A DNA stretch of 64,000 bases, from NCBI RefSeq assembly GCF_031202305.1, contig NZ_CP101731.1, forward strand, positions 1,550,001-1,614,000. Direction: 5' to 3'. The notes below the pieces were generated by a model. The model was not told the DNA's origin. It worked only from the letters and a program-made list of their open reading frames with translations, and ran no database searches. Positions within the stretch are counted from its first letter, which is position 1, and every line of letters begins with the position of its first letter. Below, piece by piece: positions 16,375 to 25,140 of the stretch. The position numbers and the translations under genes were made by a program. The stretch is from Pelagibacterium sp. 26DY04 (GTDB lineage: Bacteria; Pseudomonadota; Alphaproteobacteria; Rhizobiales; Devosiaceae).

Positions 16375-17415
16375 CTATAACCCTGTGCTTAAAGTCCAGT
16401 CAACACGCTCGCCGGCAAACAACGGGACTATTTCCCGATCTTCCACCGAAACGCTTTCCGGTGCCGTCCATGCGCGCTCTTCATAGGTGACGCGGGTTTC
16501 CGAGGGTGCAAAGCCGTAGAAGGCCGGCCCGTTGAGCGAAGCGAAAGCCTCGAACTGGTCCAGCGCACCTTCTTCGGCAAACACTTTCAGATACGCCTCG
16601 ACCGCTACCGGCGCCGAAAACACCCCGGCGCACCCACATGCCGCTTCTTTCAAGTGCTTGAGATGCGGCGCGGTATCGGTGCCCAGGAAATAGTTTGCGG
16701 ACCCGCTCGTTGCCGCCTTGCGCAGGGCGAGCTGATGCGTGCGCCGCTTGAGAATGGGCAGGCAGTAATAGTGCGGCCTGATCCCGCCCTCGAACAGCAC
16801 GTTGCGGTCATAGAGCAGATGCTGCGGCGTGATCGTTGCCGCGATCCGATCGCCGCGGCTGGCCACGAACTGCGCCCCTTGCTCGGTCGTGATGTGCTCC
16901 ATCACCACCTTGAGCGTAGGATGCCGGTCGAGTAGGGGCGCGAGAATATCGTCGATGAACCGCGCTTCCCGGTCAAAGATATCGACTTCCGGATGCACCA
17001 GTTCCCCATGCGTCAACAGCGGCATCCCTGCTTCCGCCATGGCCGCAAACACCGGATCGAGGCCTTCTACCGAAGTCACCCCATGCGCCGAATTGGTCGT
17101 CGCATGCGCTGGATAAAGCTTGGCCGCCGCAAAAATGCCGTCCCGGTGCCCGGCGACCAGATCACCGGGGTTGGTGTCATCGGTCAGATAGCACGTCATC
17201 ATCGGCGTGAAATCGACCCCTTCGGGCACTGCCGCCAGCACCCGCTCGCGATAAGCTTCCGCCATCGCCGCCGTCGTCACCGGCGGCACGAGATTGGGCA
17301 TGACAATCGCCCGCTCGAACTGCCGCGCCGTATAGGGCACCACCGATTGCAGCACTGCCCCGTCGCGGAAATGAACGTGCAAGTCCACGGGCTTGCGCAG
17401 GGTGATCGATCTCAT
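16375..17415 (-). CDS. pyrC: Dihydroorotase, class II
   Basis: A 346-residue E. coli PyrC-type dihydroorotase. The metal motif DLHVHFRDG is at residues 10-18, the carboxylated-lysine region AAKLYPA near 100, histidine ligands are in LTHGE and VMEHITT, and the catalytic aspartate is in GTDTAPH. It interconverts dihydroorotate and N-carbamoyl-L-aspartate and is reversible. The start at 17415 has GAAAGG 7 bases upstream. A short dyad (17439-17459) separates it from the amidohydrolase gene. Paired with that hydrolase it could run in the degradative direction. Confidence 0.92.
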   Translation of the reverse strand: MRSITLRKPVDLHVHFRDGAVLQSVVPYTARQFERAIVMPNLVPPVTTAAMAEAYRERVLAAVPEGVDFTPMMTCYLTDDTNPGDLVAGHRDGIFAAAKLYPAHATTNSAHGVTSVEGLDPVFAAMAEAGMPLLTHGELVHPEVDIFDREARFIDDILAPLLDRHPTLKVVMEHITTEQGAQFVASRGDRIAATITPQHLLYDRNVLFEGGIRPHYYCLPILKRRTHQLALRKAATSGSANYFLGTDTAPHLKHLKEAACGCAGVFSAPVAVEAYLKVFAEEGALDQFEAFASLNGPAFYGFAPSETRVTYEERAWTAPESVSVEDREIVPLFAGERVDWTLSTGL

Positions 17416-17438
17416 AGGGTGCCTTTCGGAGTGGGTCA

Positions 17439-17459
17439 GAAAAAGTTGCAAACTTTTTC
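17439..17459. repeat. Short inverted repeat between amidohydrolase and pyrC
   Basis: GAAAAAGT and ACTTTTTC form a perfect 8-base dyad with a 5-base spacer in the 72-base gap. It is AT-rich and lacks a GC stem, so it is a poor terminator; an operator for pyrC-pyrE is possible. Confidence 0.3.
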
Positions 17460-17487
17460 GGTTCGACCTCGCGACAAGAAACGAGAA

Positions 17488-18780
17488 TCAGTTGGACGAC
17501 GTCACGGCCTTATAGAGCACATCGGTGCCTTTGATGAGGTCATCGATATCCATGGCTTCATGCGGGTTGTGCGAGCCGTTGGCGTTGCGCACGAACACCA
17601 TCCCCGAGGGAATGCCCGCATTGGCGAATACCGCCGCGTCGTGCCCGGCGCCCGAGGGCAGGGTCTGCGGGTCGAGCCCGCATTCGCTGGCCGCTTTGGA
17701 AAGCATCTCGATCACCTTGGTATCCATTCGCGCAGGCTCGGTATAGACCCGATCGTCGAATTCGAACACCACGCCCCGCTGCTGCCCGACGGCTCGGCAT
17801 TCGGAGCGGAACAGCTCGTAAAACCCTTCCAGCGTATCATGGCTCTGGCTACGGACCTCGAACGAGAACATGACCTCGCCCGGAATACGGCTGATCGCGT
17901 GCTCGTCCGGATCGGTGCCCACGATCCCCGTGGTCACCACCAGATCAAGCCCGCGTTCCAGCAGCACGCGCCAGTGCTCGTCCAGCCGGCCCACCAGGTC
18001 GGCGAAGGCGAACACCGCATCCTTGCGTAGCCAGCGCGGAATGGTGCCCGAATGCCCGGCCTCTCCTCGGCACACCACGCACCGGTGCCGTAGATTGCCA
18101 CGGATGCCCGAGACGACCGCCGCGGGCAACTCGCGGTCGGTCATCACGGGACCCTGTTCGATATGCAGCTCGAGATAACTCGCGGCCTTTTTCACATCGA
18201 ACAGAGTTCTGCCCTCGCGGATCGGCTCGATATCGATGCCCGTCGCTTCCATGGCTTCGGCCAGCGTCCGCCCCACGCCGCGCGAGCGGGCAGCGAGATC
18301 CTTGCCGTCCAGAATGCCAAACAGCGCCCGCGACCCGATGTTAGCCCGCCCGTAAAAGGCGCTTTCCTCGCCGCGCAGCATCATCACCCGCACCGGCGTT
18401 GTGAGTTCGCGTCCCGCCTGACGCAGTCGCACAAGGCAGATCAGCCCCGCAACGATTCCAGCCGCGCCATCGTAATTGCCGCCCTGCGGCACCGAATCCG
18501 CATGCGAGCCGATATAGTGCGCGGGCCGAGACCCATCATCCTCAGGCGTCCGAACTATGAGGTTTCCAGCCGGATCGATGTCGATCAGGAGCCCGTGCGC
18601 CTCCGCCACTGCGGAGAAAATGGCTAGCGCCGCGTCCTCGCGGTCGGAATAGCATTCGCGCGTGATGCCCACGCCATCTCCGGTCTGGCGCGCCAGCTCG
18701 GCGAAAATCGCCTCGGCAAGCGCGTGTTCGGAGTCAAAGCCCGCCCAAGCGATCTCGGGCACCGGCGAGACGACATTCAT
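17488..18780 (-). CDS. M20-family N-carbamoyl-amino-acid / ureido-acid amidohydrolase
   Basis: A 430-residue Zn-dependent amidohydrolase of the allantoate amidohydrolase/beta-ureidopropionase/N-carbamoyl-L-amino acid hydrolase group. Metal and catalytic motifs are GSHADSVPQGGNYDG, RGEESAFYGR, LELHIEQGPVM, GHSGTIPRWLRKDA and the terminal GSHNPHE. These enzymes release CO2 and ammonia from N-carbamoyl amino acids. The start at 18780 overlaps the pyrD stop by four bases (ATGA). Because it sits between dihydroorotase and dihydroorotate dehydrogenase genes, N-carbamoyl-L-aspartate (ureidosuccinase activity) is the most likely substrate. Allantoate or N-carbamoyl-beta-alanine remain possible; no other purine- or reductive uracil-pathway gene is nearby. 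Confidence 0.85.
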   Translation of the reverse strand: MNVVSPVPEIAWAGFDSEHALAEAIFAELARQTGDGVGITRECYSDREDAALAIFSAVAEAHGLLIDIDPAGNLIVRTPEDDGSRPAHYIGSHADSVPQGGNYDGAAGIVAGLICLVRLRQAGRELTTPVRVMMLRGEESAFYGRANIGSRALFGILDGKDLAARSRGVGRTLAEAMEATGIDIEPIREGRTLFDVKKAASYLELHIEQGPVMTDRELPAAVVSGIRGNLRHRCVVCRGEAGHSGTIPRWLRKDAVFAFADLVGRLDEHWRVLLERGLDLVVTTGIVGTDPDEHAISRIPGEVMFSFEVRSQSHDTLEGFYELFRSECRAVGQQRGVVFEFDDRVYTEPARMDTKVIEMLSKAASECGLDPQTLPSGAGHDAAVFANAGIPSGMVFVRNANGSHNPHEAMDIDDLIKGTDVLYKAVTSSN

Positions 18781-19718
18781 TGCGCCGCCTCCATCACGTC
18801 GGGCGCCATCATCTCGGCGTTGAGCGCCCCGATCATCTCGACCACGCGGTTGAACCCCTTGCGCCGGCAATAGGCGGCAATCCCGGCGATCACCTCGTCC
18901 ATGGTTCCCGGCTTGATAAAGGTCGCCGTCCCGACCTGAACGGCGCGCGCCCCGGCCAGCAGGTATTCCACGGCATCATTGGCGCTGGCGATCCCGCCAC
19001 AGCCGATCACTGGAATGTCCACAGCCCGCGCGCATTGATACGTCATGCGCAGCATGATCGGCTTGACCGCCGGGCCTGACAGGCCCCCCATCACATTGCC
19101 CAGCGTCGGCCGCATGGTTTCGATGTCCACGCTCATCGCCAGGATCGTATTGCCTACCACCAGGCCATCCGCCCCGGCCGCCTCGGCCGCGCGCGCCACG
19201 GCGGCAATGTCGCCCGTGTTGGGCGTGAGCTTGGCCCAGAGCGGCAATTCGGTCACCTTGCGCATGGCGGAAACCGCCTGCTCGGTCGTGCCGGGTCGCA
19301 TGGCGAACGCCTTACCGTCCTCTTCGATATTGGGGCACGAAATATTGGCTTCGATACCCGCAACGCCCTCGACATTGAGGCGCTCGGCCGCCCGCGCGAA
19401 GTCATCCACCGTCGGCGCCGAAATCGAAACGATCAGCGGGCTGGAGAATTGCCGATAGAAGGGCAGGGTCTCATCGAGAAAATGATCGATGCCCTTGGAA
19501 GGAATGCCGATCGAATTGAGCATCCCGTTGGCGACTTCGGAAACGCGCGGCACCGGATTGCCTCCGCGCAGCTCGGCGGTGATCGTCTTGGTGACCAGTG
19601 CGCCGATCCCGTTGAGGTCGACCACCTTGGCCAGCCCCTCGGCGAAGGTTCCCGAAGCGGGCATCACCGGATTGGCCAGCACCAGCCCACGGCCCATGTC
19701 GACGGCGAGATCTACCAT
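18777..19718 (-). CDS. pyrD: Dihydroorotate dehydrogenase, class 1B catalytic subunit type
   Basis: A 313-residue TIM-barrel flavoprotein with NPVMPASGTFAEG at the N terminus, ANISCPNIEEDGKAF (cysteine 128 in the place of the catalytic base of class 1 enzymes; class 2 enzymes have serine) and C-terminal GCGGIASANDAVEYLLAGARAVQVGT. Class 1B enzymes work with an FAD/[2Fe-2S] partner and NAD. Alphaproteobacteria normally use the quinone-linked class 2 enzyme for biosynthesis. The start at 19718 follows GGAGG and overlaps the partner gene by 7 bases. The direction of catalysis is open; the soluble NAD-linked form can reduce orotate. Confidence 0.88.
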   Translation of the reverse strand: MVDLAVDMGRGLVLANPVMPASGTFAEGLAKVVDLNGIGALVTKTITAELRGGNPVPRVSEVANGMLNSIGIPSKGIDHFLDETLPFYRQFSSPLIVSISAPTVDDFARAAERLNVEGVAGIEANISCPNIEEDGKAFAMRPGTTEQAVSAMRKVTELPLWAKLTPNTGDIAAVARAAEAAGADGLVVGNTILAMSVDIETMRPTLGNVMGGLSGPAVKPIMLRMTYQCARAVDIPVIGCGGIASANDAVEYLLAGARAVQVGTATFIKPGTMDEVIAGIAAYCRRKGFNRVVEMIGALNAEMMAPDVMEAAQ

Positions 19719-20560
19719 GAGGTCGCCTCCGCCAGCGGAAACACCGGTCCGTCCCAGCAGACGCGCTTGGAAACGATCTCGCCTTCGACATTGAAATTGC
19801 GGACGCAGCAAAAGCACATGCCCAATCCGCAGGCCATCTGCTGCTCCATGGCCACCTCGCCATAGATGCCCAGTTCAGCCGCCAGATTCTGCATCAAAAG
19901 CATCAGCCGGTTCGAGCCGCAGGTATAGAACCCATCGGCTCGCCCCTCGGCATGCAGCCGCCGCAAAATGGCTTCCACATTGGCGATGTCGCTCGTCCCG
20001 TCGCTGTCGAGCACGATTTCCACCTGGGCTCCCGCATTGCGGAAGCGCTCGACCGAGAGCACCTGCTCAGGGCCGCGTGCGCTGACGATGGCCGTAACCG
20101 CCACCCCGCGCTCGCGCGCCATTTCCGCCAGAGGCGCGAGTGTCGCCAAGCCAACCCCGCGACCCAGCACGACAATGGACCCGATGTCCTCGGGCAAGGT
20201 GAAGCCGACCCCAAGGGGGCCGAGAATGCGTGTCGTTTCACCGGCCTCCAACGCTGCCAACCCCCGCGTTCCGGCACCGGCCACCTTATAGAGAAATGCC
20301 ACTCGCCCGCTCACCGAGTCGGCTGCATAGGTGCTCATCGGCCGGCGGAAGAACGGCTTGTCCTCGCCCACCACCGGGCATTCGATGTTGAAAAACTGCC
20401 CGGCCTCAGCCGTCGCGGCCAGCCCCGGCGCATCGAGGACGATAAGCTTGTATTCGGCGTTCACCCAGTCGTTGGCGACCACCCGCGCGGCGGTGTCGGC
20501 GACCTGGGCTGAAAAGGCGTCCGCAACCGGCGGAACGTCGGCAAAACTGTGCTGTCTCAT
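19712..20560 (-). CDS. pyrK: PyrK-like FAD/[2Fe-2S] electron-transfer subunit
   Basis: A protein of about 282 residues with a ferredoxin-reductase-like FAD/NAD fold: RRPMSTYAAD (FAD), GPLGVGFTLPEDIGSIVVLGRGVGLATLAPL (NAD), and a C-terminal cysteine cluster MACGLGMCFCCVRNF ... RVCWDGPVF binding [2Fe-2S]. This is the PyrK arrangement that links class 1B dihydroorotate dehydrogenase to NAD. It is somewhat longer than typical PyrK because of an N-terminal extension. The ATG at 20560 lies inside a perfect dyad (20553-20570); no Shine-Dalgarno is visible, so the start could be slightly different. It begins the pyrK-pyrD-amidohydrolase unit. Confidence 0.85.
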   Translation of the reverse strand: MRQHSFADVPPVADAFSAQVADTAARVVANDWVNAEYKLIVLDAPGLAATAEAGQFFNIECPVVGEDKPFFRRPMSTYAADSVSGRVAFLYKVAGAGTRGLAALEAGETTRILGPLGVGFTLPEDIGSIVVLGRGVGLATLAPLAEMARERGVAVTAIVSARGPEQVLSVERFRNAGAQVEIVLDSDGTSDIANVEAILRRLHAEGRADGFYTCGSNRLMLLMQNLAAELGIYGEVAMEQQMACGLGMCFCCVRNFNVEGEIVSKRVCWDGPVFPLAEATSW

Positions 20561-20570
20561 TTTTGAGACA
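20553..20570. promoter_or_regulatory. Perfect operator-like dyad at the start of the pyrK-like gene
   Basis: TGTCTCATTTTTGAGACA reads as two perfect 7-base half sites with a 4-base spacer. It overlaps the proposed start codon and lies 36 bases downstream of the stop of the XRE regulator gene. Related dyads stand at 11593, 12481 and 21518. A bound regulator here would block expression of the dehydrogenase-amidohydrolase genes. Confidence 0.6.
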
Positions 20571-20605
20571 ATGCGTGAACCGGCTGATTTTGTCAATCGC
20601 TCGGG

Positions 20606-21499
20606 TCAGGCGGCAATGCTTCCGGTCCGGTCAAGAATACGCCGCAGCATCTCCGCTCCGTCCACGCCTTTTCTCGCCAATGCCCATTGTGCGTCGAGCG
20701 TTTCCTTGAAGTGCCGTACTGCTTCGGGTGCCGATGTGACGATGGCGATCCCGGAGGAGATATTGGGCTGGTCCCCCAGCCGGTAGGGCGAGAGTGTCAC
20801 CGCTGAATCGTCTTCGCGCTCATAGATCTGGAAGGTCTGGCTTGGAGGTTGTCCGTCGACGATGCCGATCTGGGTTCCGATCGGCTGGCGCTCCATGGTT
20901 TCGCACAGCCGCTCGATCTCGGCGCGGGCCGCCGCCCGCCGTTCGGCGACCACTTCGGGCGGCAGGTCGAACCGCCCCACCATGCCGAGCAGCAGGAAGC
21001 GTTCGATATCCTGGCTGCCCACGATCGAAACCACGGGGACCCGCCGACGAATCACGCTCGCGCGACGTTCTCTGAGCAGATCGAGAATCTTGTCGATTCT
21101 CGCGATCTCGGCCTCGCGGTCGGCCACCGTGCCCGAAATCGCCTCGATCAGCATCAGCCGCAGATAATTCATATAATCAGGGGACAGCAGCAATGAGGAC
21201 ACCGGCGAAAAATTGCCCAACAGGTGCAGCGATTTTTCCTCGAGTTGCCGCATTCGTTCAAAAAACGACAAGGCATTGCTGTAATACTCGACGCCCACGC
21301 CGAGCAGGGAGGGCAGGGAAACGTCCAAAAATTTGGAAATCGACTCGAGAATCTGGATCTTGACGATCTCGCCCTTCTCCAGGCGATAGACCGCCGCCCG
21401 GGATATGCCCAGATGGGCTGCGATATCGTCGGCGCTTAGGTTTTTGCCCATGCGATAGGCCCGCAAGCGGCTTCCGATTTCCTCGAATTGGTTCGGCAT
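20606..21499 (-). CDS. XRE-family transcriptional regulator
   Basis: A 297-residue protein with an N-terminal Cro/C1-type helix-turn-helix at residues 8-62 (RAYRMGKNLSADDIAAHLG, ISRAAVYRLEKG). A long C-terminal part includes a helical stretch (REAEIARIDKILDLLRERRA) and a likely ligand or oligomerisation domain that I cannot assign. The start at 21499 is set by AGGGG at 7 bases. It is transcribed with, and just ahead of, the pyrK-like gene, and diverges from a small unknown gene. The dyad at 21518-21535 in its own promoter region suggests autoregulation. It is the obvious candidate for binding the TGTCTCA-type sites. Confidence 0.85.
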   Translation of the reverse strand: MPNQFEEIGSRLRAYRMGKNLSADDIAAHLGISRAAVYRLEKGEIVKIQILESISKFLDVSLPSLLGVGVEYYSNALSFFERMRQLEEKSLHLLGNFSPVSSLLLSPDYMNYLRLMLIEAISGTVADREAEIARIDKILDLLRERRASVIRRRVPVVSIVGSQDIERFLLLGMVGRFDLPPEVVAERRAAARAEIERLCETMERQPIGTQIGIVDGQPPSQTFQIYEREDDSAVTLSPYRLGDQPNISSGIAIVTSAPEAVRHFKETLDAQWALARKGVDGAEMLRRILDRTGSIAA

Positions 21500-21517
21500 C
21501 CGGTCCCCTTTCCTCAG

Positions 21518-21535
21518 CGTCTCACTTTTGATATA
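21518..21535. promoter_or_regulatory. Degenerate operator-like dyad upstream of the XRE regulator
   Basis: CGTCTCACTTTTGATATA matches the 20553 dyad at 14 of 18 positions: one half site is nearly intact and the other is decayed. It lies between the divergent regulator gene and the small gene at 21596, about 19 bases before the regulator start. Confidence 0.4.
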
Positions 21536-21595
21536 CACGCCGGTTTCCGGTGTCCAGAGAACTGGCCACCGGGCACAAAGGATAGGAGACTTGGT

Positions 21596-21916
21596 GTGCA
21601 CGACCTCTACGGATGGCTAAACGAGCAGAACGGCGGCATTCGGACCTACGCCGAATTTCACCGCAAGGCACAGCAGCTCGCGCGAGAGGACGCCGAAAAC
21701 GCCGCCATTCTCGCACTGCTCGGCCGCGTCGCAGCCCGTTTCGTTGCCCGCTATGAGGGTGAGCCGCTACCGGTCGATAACGCCAGCGATGCCATCGTGG
21801 AATTCCGCGATCTGCTGAACAAGGCAACCGAGATCACCTCGGCCTCCGACACCGACAAGCTCGCATTCGCCAACATGGTCGCAACCTTCGACCTGCCCGG
21901 CGTCAAGACGAACTGA
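21596..21916 (+). CDS. Small hypothetical protein divergent from the XRE regulator
   Basis: A 106-residue soluble, mostly helical protein starting with HDLYGWLNEQNGGIRTYAEFHRKAQQLAREDAENAAILALLG. The GTG start at 21596 is chosen because TAGGAGAC lies 7 bases upstream. No signal peptide, membrane segment or known motif is seen. It shares a control region with the XRE regulator gene, so it may belong to the same regulon. I do not recognise its family. Confidence 0.6.
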   Translation: MHDLYGWLNEQNGGIRTYAEFHRKAQQLAREDAENAAILALLGRVAARFVARYEGEPLPVDNASDAIVEFRDLLNKATEITSASDTDKLAFANMVATFDLPGVKTN

Positions 21917-21923
21917 AGCGATT

Positions 21924-21947
21924 AGGCTGACAGCATGCTGTCAGCCT
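21924..21947. repeat. 24-base perfect palindrome between convergent genes
   Basis: A gapless dyad with 12-base half site AGGCTGACAGCA and its exact reverse complement. It lies 8 bases after the stop of the small gene and about 100 bases beyond the end of the convergent ABC ATPase gene. No T-tract follows on either strand, so it is either a bidirectional hairpin terminator of a weak kind or a protein-binding site. Confidence 0.5.
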
Positions 21948-21985
21948 CCAATCGATTTGGACGGAAGATCTTGCACTAACCAACT

Positions 21986-22019
21986 GTCATTCCGGGATTT
22001 GTTCATTCCCGGAATCCAG
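21986..22019. repeat. Degenerate REP-like palindrome (GTCATTCCGGG family)
   Basis: GTCATTCCGGGAT and ATTCCCGGAATCCAG form an inverted repeat with one mismatch. It resembles the outer arms of the elements at 47822-47933 and 49356-49455 and is probably a short, worn copy of that family in the convergent gap. Confidence 0.45.
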
Positions 22020-22046
22020 CGGCAGCCCGACGCAAGCCCAAGCAGC

Positions 22047-23021
22047 CTAAGTCCTGATACAGGCCTTCAAATGCCCCTCGCTCACCGCCTCGAGCGGCGG
22101 GACGACCTTGGCGCATTCATCGATAGCCAGCGGACATCGCGTGCGGAATACGCACCCGGACGGCGGGTGGATAGGGCTCGGAATTTCCCCTCGCAGGATC
22201 GTGCGCGTCCGGCGTTTGGTGGGATCAGGCACCGGCACCGCTGAAAGCAGTGCCCGCGTATAGGGATGCATCGGATTGGCGTAAAGCTTGCGCGCCGGCG
22301 CCACCTCCATGATCCGCCCCAGATACATCACCACCACCCGGTCCGACACGTATTCCACAACGCCCAGATCGTGCGCCACCATCAACATGGTGAGGTCGAG
22401 ATCGCGCTTTAGATCCTGCAGCAGGTTGAGCACCTGCGCCTGCACCGACACGTCCAGCGCTGAAACCGGCTCGTCCGCCACGATAAACTGCGGTCCCACC
22501 GCCAGTGCTCGCGCGATACCGATGCGCTGGCGCTGTCCGCCCGAGAACTCGTGCGGATAACGCGTCAGATGGCTGGAACTGAGTCCCGTCTTCTCCAGCA
22601 GATCCACGATCCGCGCCCGCCGCTCGCCCTTGTTCCGGGCCAACCTGTGCGTGTCGATGGCTTCGCCTATGATCTGCTCGGCCGTAAAGCGCGGGTTGAG
22701 GCTTCCGAACGGGTCCTGGAAAATGATCTGCATCCTGCGCCGGTACTCCCGCATCTCGCGCGGCCCGAGCTTGGTGATGTCCACGCCATCGAACCGCACG
22801 GCGCCAGATGTCGGCTCGATCAGCCGCAGGATGGATCGGCCAAGCGTGGTCTTGCCCGAGCCCGATTCCCCCACCAGCCCGATCACCTCGCCCTTGTCGA
22901 TATCGAGGCTGAAATCCTGAACCGCCTTGACGGTCTCCCGGCTGCGCGAGAACGCCCCCGACTTGACCGGATAGAGCTTGGAAAGGTCTTCGATTTTTAG
23001 AAGCGGGGCAGGGGCGCTCAT
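22047..23021 (-). CDS. Oligopeptide/dipeptide ABC transporter ATPase, DppF type
   Basis: A 324-residue ATPase with Walker [10 protein letters not shown], signature [15 protein letters not shown], Walker [13 protein letters not shown] and the C-terminal oligo_HPY extension with conserved cysteines ([15 protein letters not shown]), which in this family marks peptide importers. The start at 23021 overlaps the DppD-type gene by four bases. It is the last gene of a leftward operon running from the GntR gene at 31.7 kb. Confidence 0.92.
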   Translation of the reverse strand: MSAPAPLLKIEDLSKLYPVKSGAFSRSRETVKAVQDFSLDIDKGEVIGLVGESGSGKTTLGRSILRLIEPTSGAVRFDGVDITKLGPREMREYRRRMQIIFQDPFGSLNPRFTAEQIIGEAIDTHRLARNKGERRARIVDLLEKTGLSSSHLTRYPHEFSGGQRQRIGIARALAVGPQFIVADEPVSALDVSVQAQVLNLLQDLKRDLDLTMLMVAHDLGVVEYVSDRVVVMYLGRIMEVAPARKLYANPMHPYTRALLSAVPVPDPTKRRTRTILRGEIPSPIHPPSGCVFRTRCPLAIDECAKVVPPLEAVSEGHLKACIRT

Positions 23022-24028
23022 GCCGGGACCTCCTGGCGCAAATCGAGTTCGCGCCAGCGTACGCATCTGGCCCGATGCTGCGCGTTGACCGTTTCCAGCG
23101 GCGGCAATGCCGCAACGCAGCGCGGCTGGCAATAATCGCACCGCGGATGGAAACTGCACCCCTCGGGCAGATTGGTCGGCGCCGGTATGTTGCCGGGGAT
23201 GGCATAGAGCCGCTCTTGATGTTCGGCAGCCCGGTCGACCCGTGGCACGGAGCGCAGCAGCCCGGCGGTATAAGGCATGCGCGGGTGGGCGAAAATTTCC
23301 TCCACCGGCCCGTCTTCCACCGCACGTCCCGCATACATCACCACCACCTTGTCGGCGATTTCGGCCACCACCCCCAGATCGTGGGTAATGAACAGGATCG
23401 ACATTCCCACCTGCTTTTGCAGAGTCTGCATCAGGTCGAGGATCTGCGCCTGGATGGTCACGTCCAGCGCCGTCGTCGGCTCGTCGGCGATCAGCAGCTT
23501 GGGATTGCACGAGAGCGCGATGGCGATCATCACGCGCTGCCGCATGCCGCCCGACATCTCGTGCGGAAATGACCCCAGCCGCTTGCGCGGTTCGGATATC
23601 CCCACCAGGTCGAGCATTTCCGCCGCCCTGTCCAGCGCCCTTTCGGGAGAAAGCCGTTGATGCAGCCGCACCGCCTCGGCGATCTGTTCGCCCACCGTAT
23701 AGACCGGATTGAGACTTGTCATCGGCTCCTGAAAGATCATCGAGATCTCGTTGCCACGGATCGCCCGCATCTCGTCGGCAGATTTGGCCAGCAGGTCCGA
23801 GCCTTCGAAAACGATGCTGCCGCTAGCGATCCGGCTCGCCTGATCGAGCAGGCGCATGATGGAAAGACTAGTCACCGACTTGCCCGAACCGGATTCGCCG
23901 ACAATCGCGACCGTTTCCCCATAACCCACGTCAAGGCTCAGCCCGTCGACGGCCCGCACCGTCTCCCCATCGGCGTCGAAATAGGTCCGAAGATCCCGGA
24001 TCGAGAGGAGCTGTTCGTCGTCAATCAT
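23018..24028 (-). CDS. Oligopeptide/dipeptide ABC transporter ATPase, DppD type
   Basis: A 336-residue ATPase with Walker [10 protein letters not shown], signature [15 protein letters not shown], Walker [13 protein letters not shown] and the oligo_HPY C-terminal cysteines ([15 protein letters not shown]). It overlaps both neighbours by four bases. It pairs with the DppF-type ATPase to energise peptide uptake through the permeases encoded at 25851-27657. The dipeptide epimerase encoded just upstream shares the transcript, linking uptake to metabolism of the peptide. Confidence 0.92.
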   Translation of the reverse strand: MIDDEQLLSIRDLRTYFDADGETVRAVDGLSLDVGYGETVAIVGESGSGKSVTSLSIMRLLDQASRIASGSIVFEGSDLLAKSADEMRAIRGNEISMIFQEPMTSLNPVYTVGEQIAEAVRLHQRLSPERALDRAAEMLDLVGISEPRKRLGSFPHEMSGGMRQRVMIAIALSCNPKLLIADEPTTALDVTIQAQILDLMQTLQKQVGMSILFITHDLGVVAEIADKVVVMYAGRAVEDGPVEEIFAHPRMPYTAGLLRSVPRVDRAAEHQERLYAIPGNIPAPTNLPEGCSFHPRCDYCQPRCVAALPPLETVNAQHRARCVRWRELDLRQEVPA

Positions 24029-25137
24029 GCAACCGCCCCGCGTTGAGGTGGCGCGGCATCGAACAATGCGGCGGGCAGGCCAATGCCCAGGCCCGTTCCC
24101 TCGGGCAGCAGCGCGAAACCATCCTCGACGACGATCCCGTCGCTCCCTTCCAGCGCCACCGAAGAAACGCCCACGCCAAGCTCCGCCGCAAACGGGAAAG
24201 CCGTCGATGTCGCCGTCAAGTGCAAGTTCGCCGCCACGCCCAACGCCGTTTCATATGGGCTCACCGCCACGCAGGCGATCCCCGCCGCCTCGGCCAGCGC
24301 CACCACCTTGCGCGCCTGATGCAGCCCGCCCAGCTTGATCAGCTTGACGATGAACACATCCACCGCTCGTTCCGCCGCCAACTCGAAGGCGTCCTCGAGC
24401 CCGAACAGACTCTCGTCAGCCGCGATCCTCGTCCCGAACTCGCGCAGCCGCGCCAATCCCTTGCGGTCATGGGGCTTTAAGGGCTGCTCGAGATATTGCA
24501 GCCGGCAATCGGCCACGGCGCGGAGGAATTGCTGCGCCTCGGGAAAGGTGAACCCCGCATTGGCGTCGGCCCGGATTTCCAGGCTCTCGGGAAACTCCCC
24601 CCGCAGCATGCGGATCACGTCGATGTCTCGGCCAACATCGGCGCCGATCTTGAACTTGAACGTCCTGGTCCCCTGCGCCCACAACTCCCGCACCCGCGCG
24701 GCAACCGCCTCCCGGTCCTCGATGCCGACGGCCCCGCCCACCGGAATGCGCTTGGAAACCGCGCCGCCCAGCAATGCCGCCGCCGGCAGGCCGGCCAGCT
24801 TGCCTTGCAGGTCGACCAGCGCATTCATCAGCGCCGCCTTGGACGCATGATGGTGCGGCAGCGCTGTTTCCAGCGCCAATTGCGCCCGCTCGGTTTCGAA
24901 CACCTCCAGCCCGATCAGCGCTGGCGCGAACACCGCTTCGATGACGCTTTTCATCTCCTCGGCGCGCTCGCCGCTGAAATGGGGCAGGGGAGAGCCCTCC
25001 CCATAACCGACGGTTCCGTCCTCGGCGGTCACCGCAACGAAGATATGGCGGCGGATCGAAACGTTCGACCCATATGATGTCTTGAGCGTCTGGTTGGCCA
25101 ATTCGGCAATCGCAACCGCGACGGAACGGATATGCAT
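24025..25137 (-). CDS. Enolase-superfamily dipeptide epimerase (L-Ala-D/L-Glu type)
   Basis: A 370-residue muconate-lactonizing/mandelate-racemase-type protein. The KxK catalytic motif is in [12 protein letters not shown], the metal ligands are in [18 protein letters not shown] and IAADESLFG, and the second catalytic lysine is in VKLIKLGGL. Dipeptide epimerases of this family convert L-Ala-D-Glu from peptidoglycan, or other dipeptides, to the LL form in the cytoplasm. Location inside a peptide importer operon with a racemase and a peptidase-like gene supports a dipeptide substrate, but specificity cannot be read from sequence. Confidence 0.85.
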   Translation of the reverse strand: MHIRSVAVAIAELANQTLKTSYGSNVSIRRHIFVAVTAEDGTVGYGEGSPLPHFSGERAEEMKSVIEAVFAPALIGLEVFETERAQLALETALPHHHASKAALMNALVDLQGKLAGLPAAALLGGAVSKRIPVGGAVGIEDREAVAARVRELWAQGTRTFKFKIGADVGRDIDVIRMLRGEFPESLEIRADANAGFTFPEAQQFLRAVADCRLQYLEQPLKPHDRKGLARLREFGTRIAADESLFGLEDAFELAAERAVDVFIVKLIKLGGLHQARKVVALAEAAGIACVAVSPYETALGVAANLHLTATSTAFPFAAELGVGVSSVALEGSDGIVVEDGFALLPEGTGLGIGLPAALFDAAPPQRGAVA

Positions 25138-25140
25138 GGT

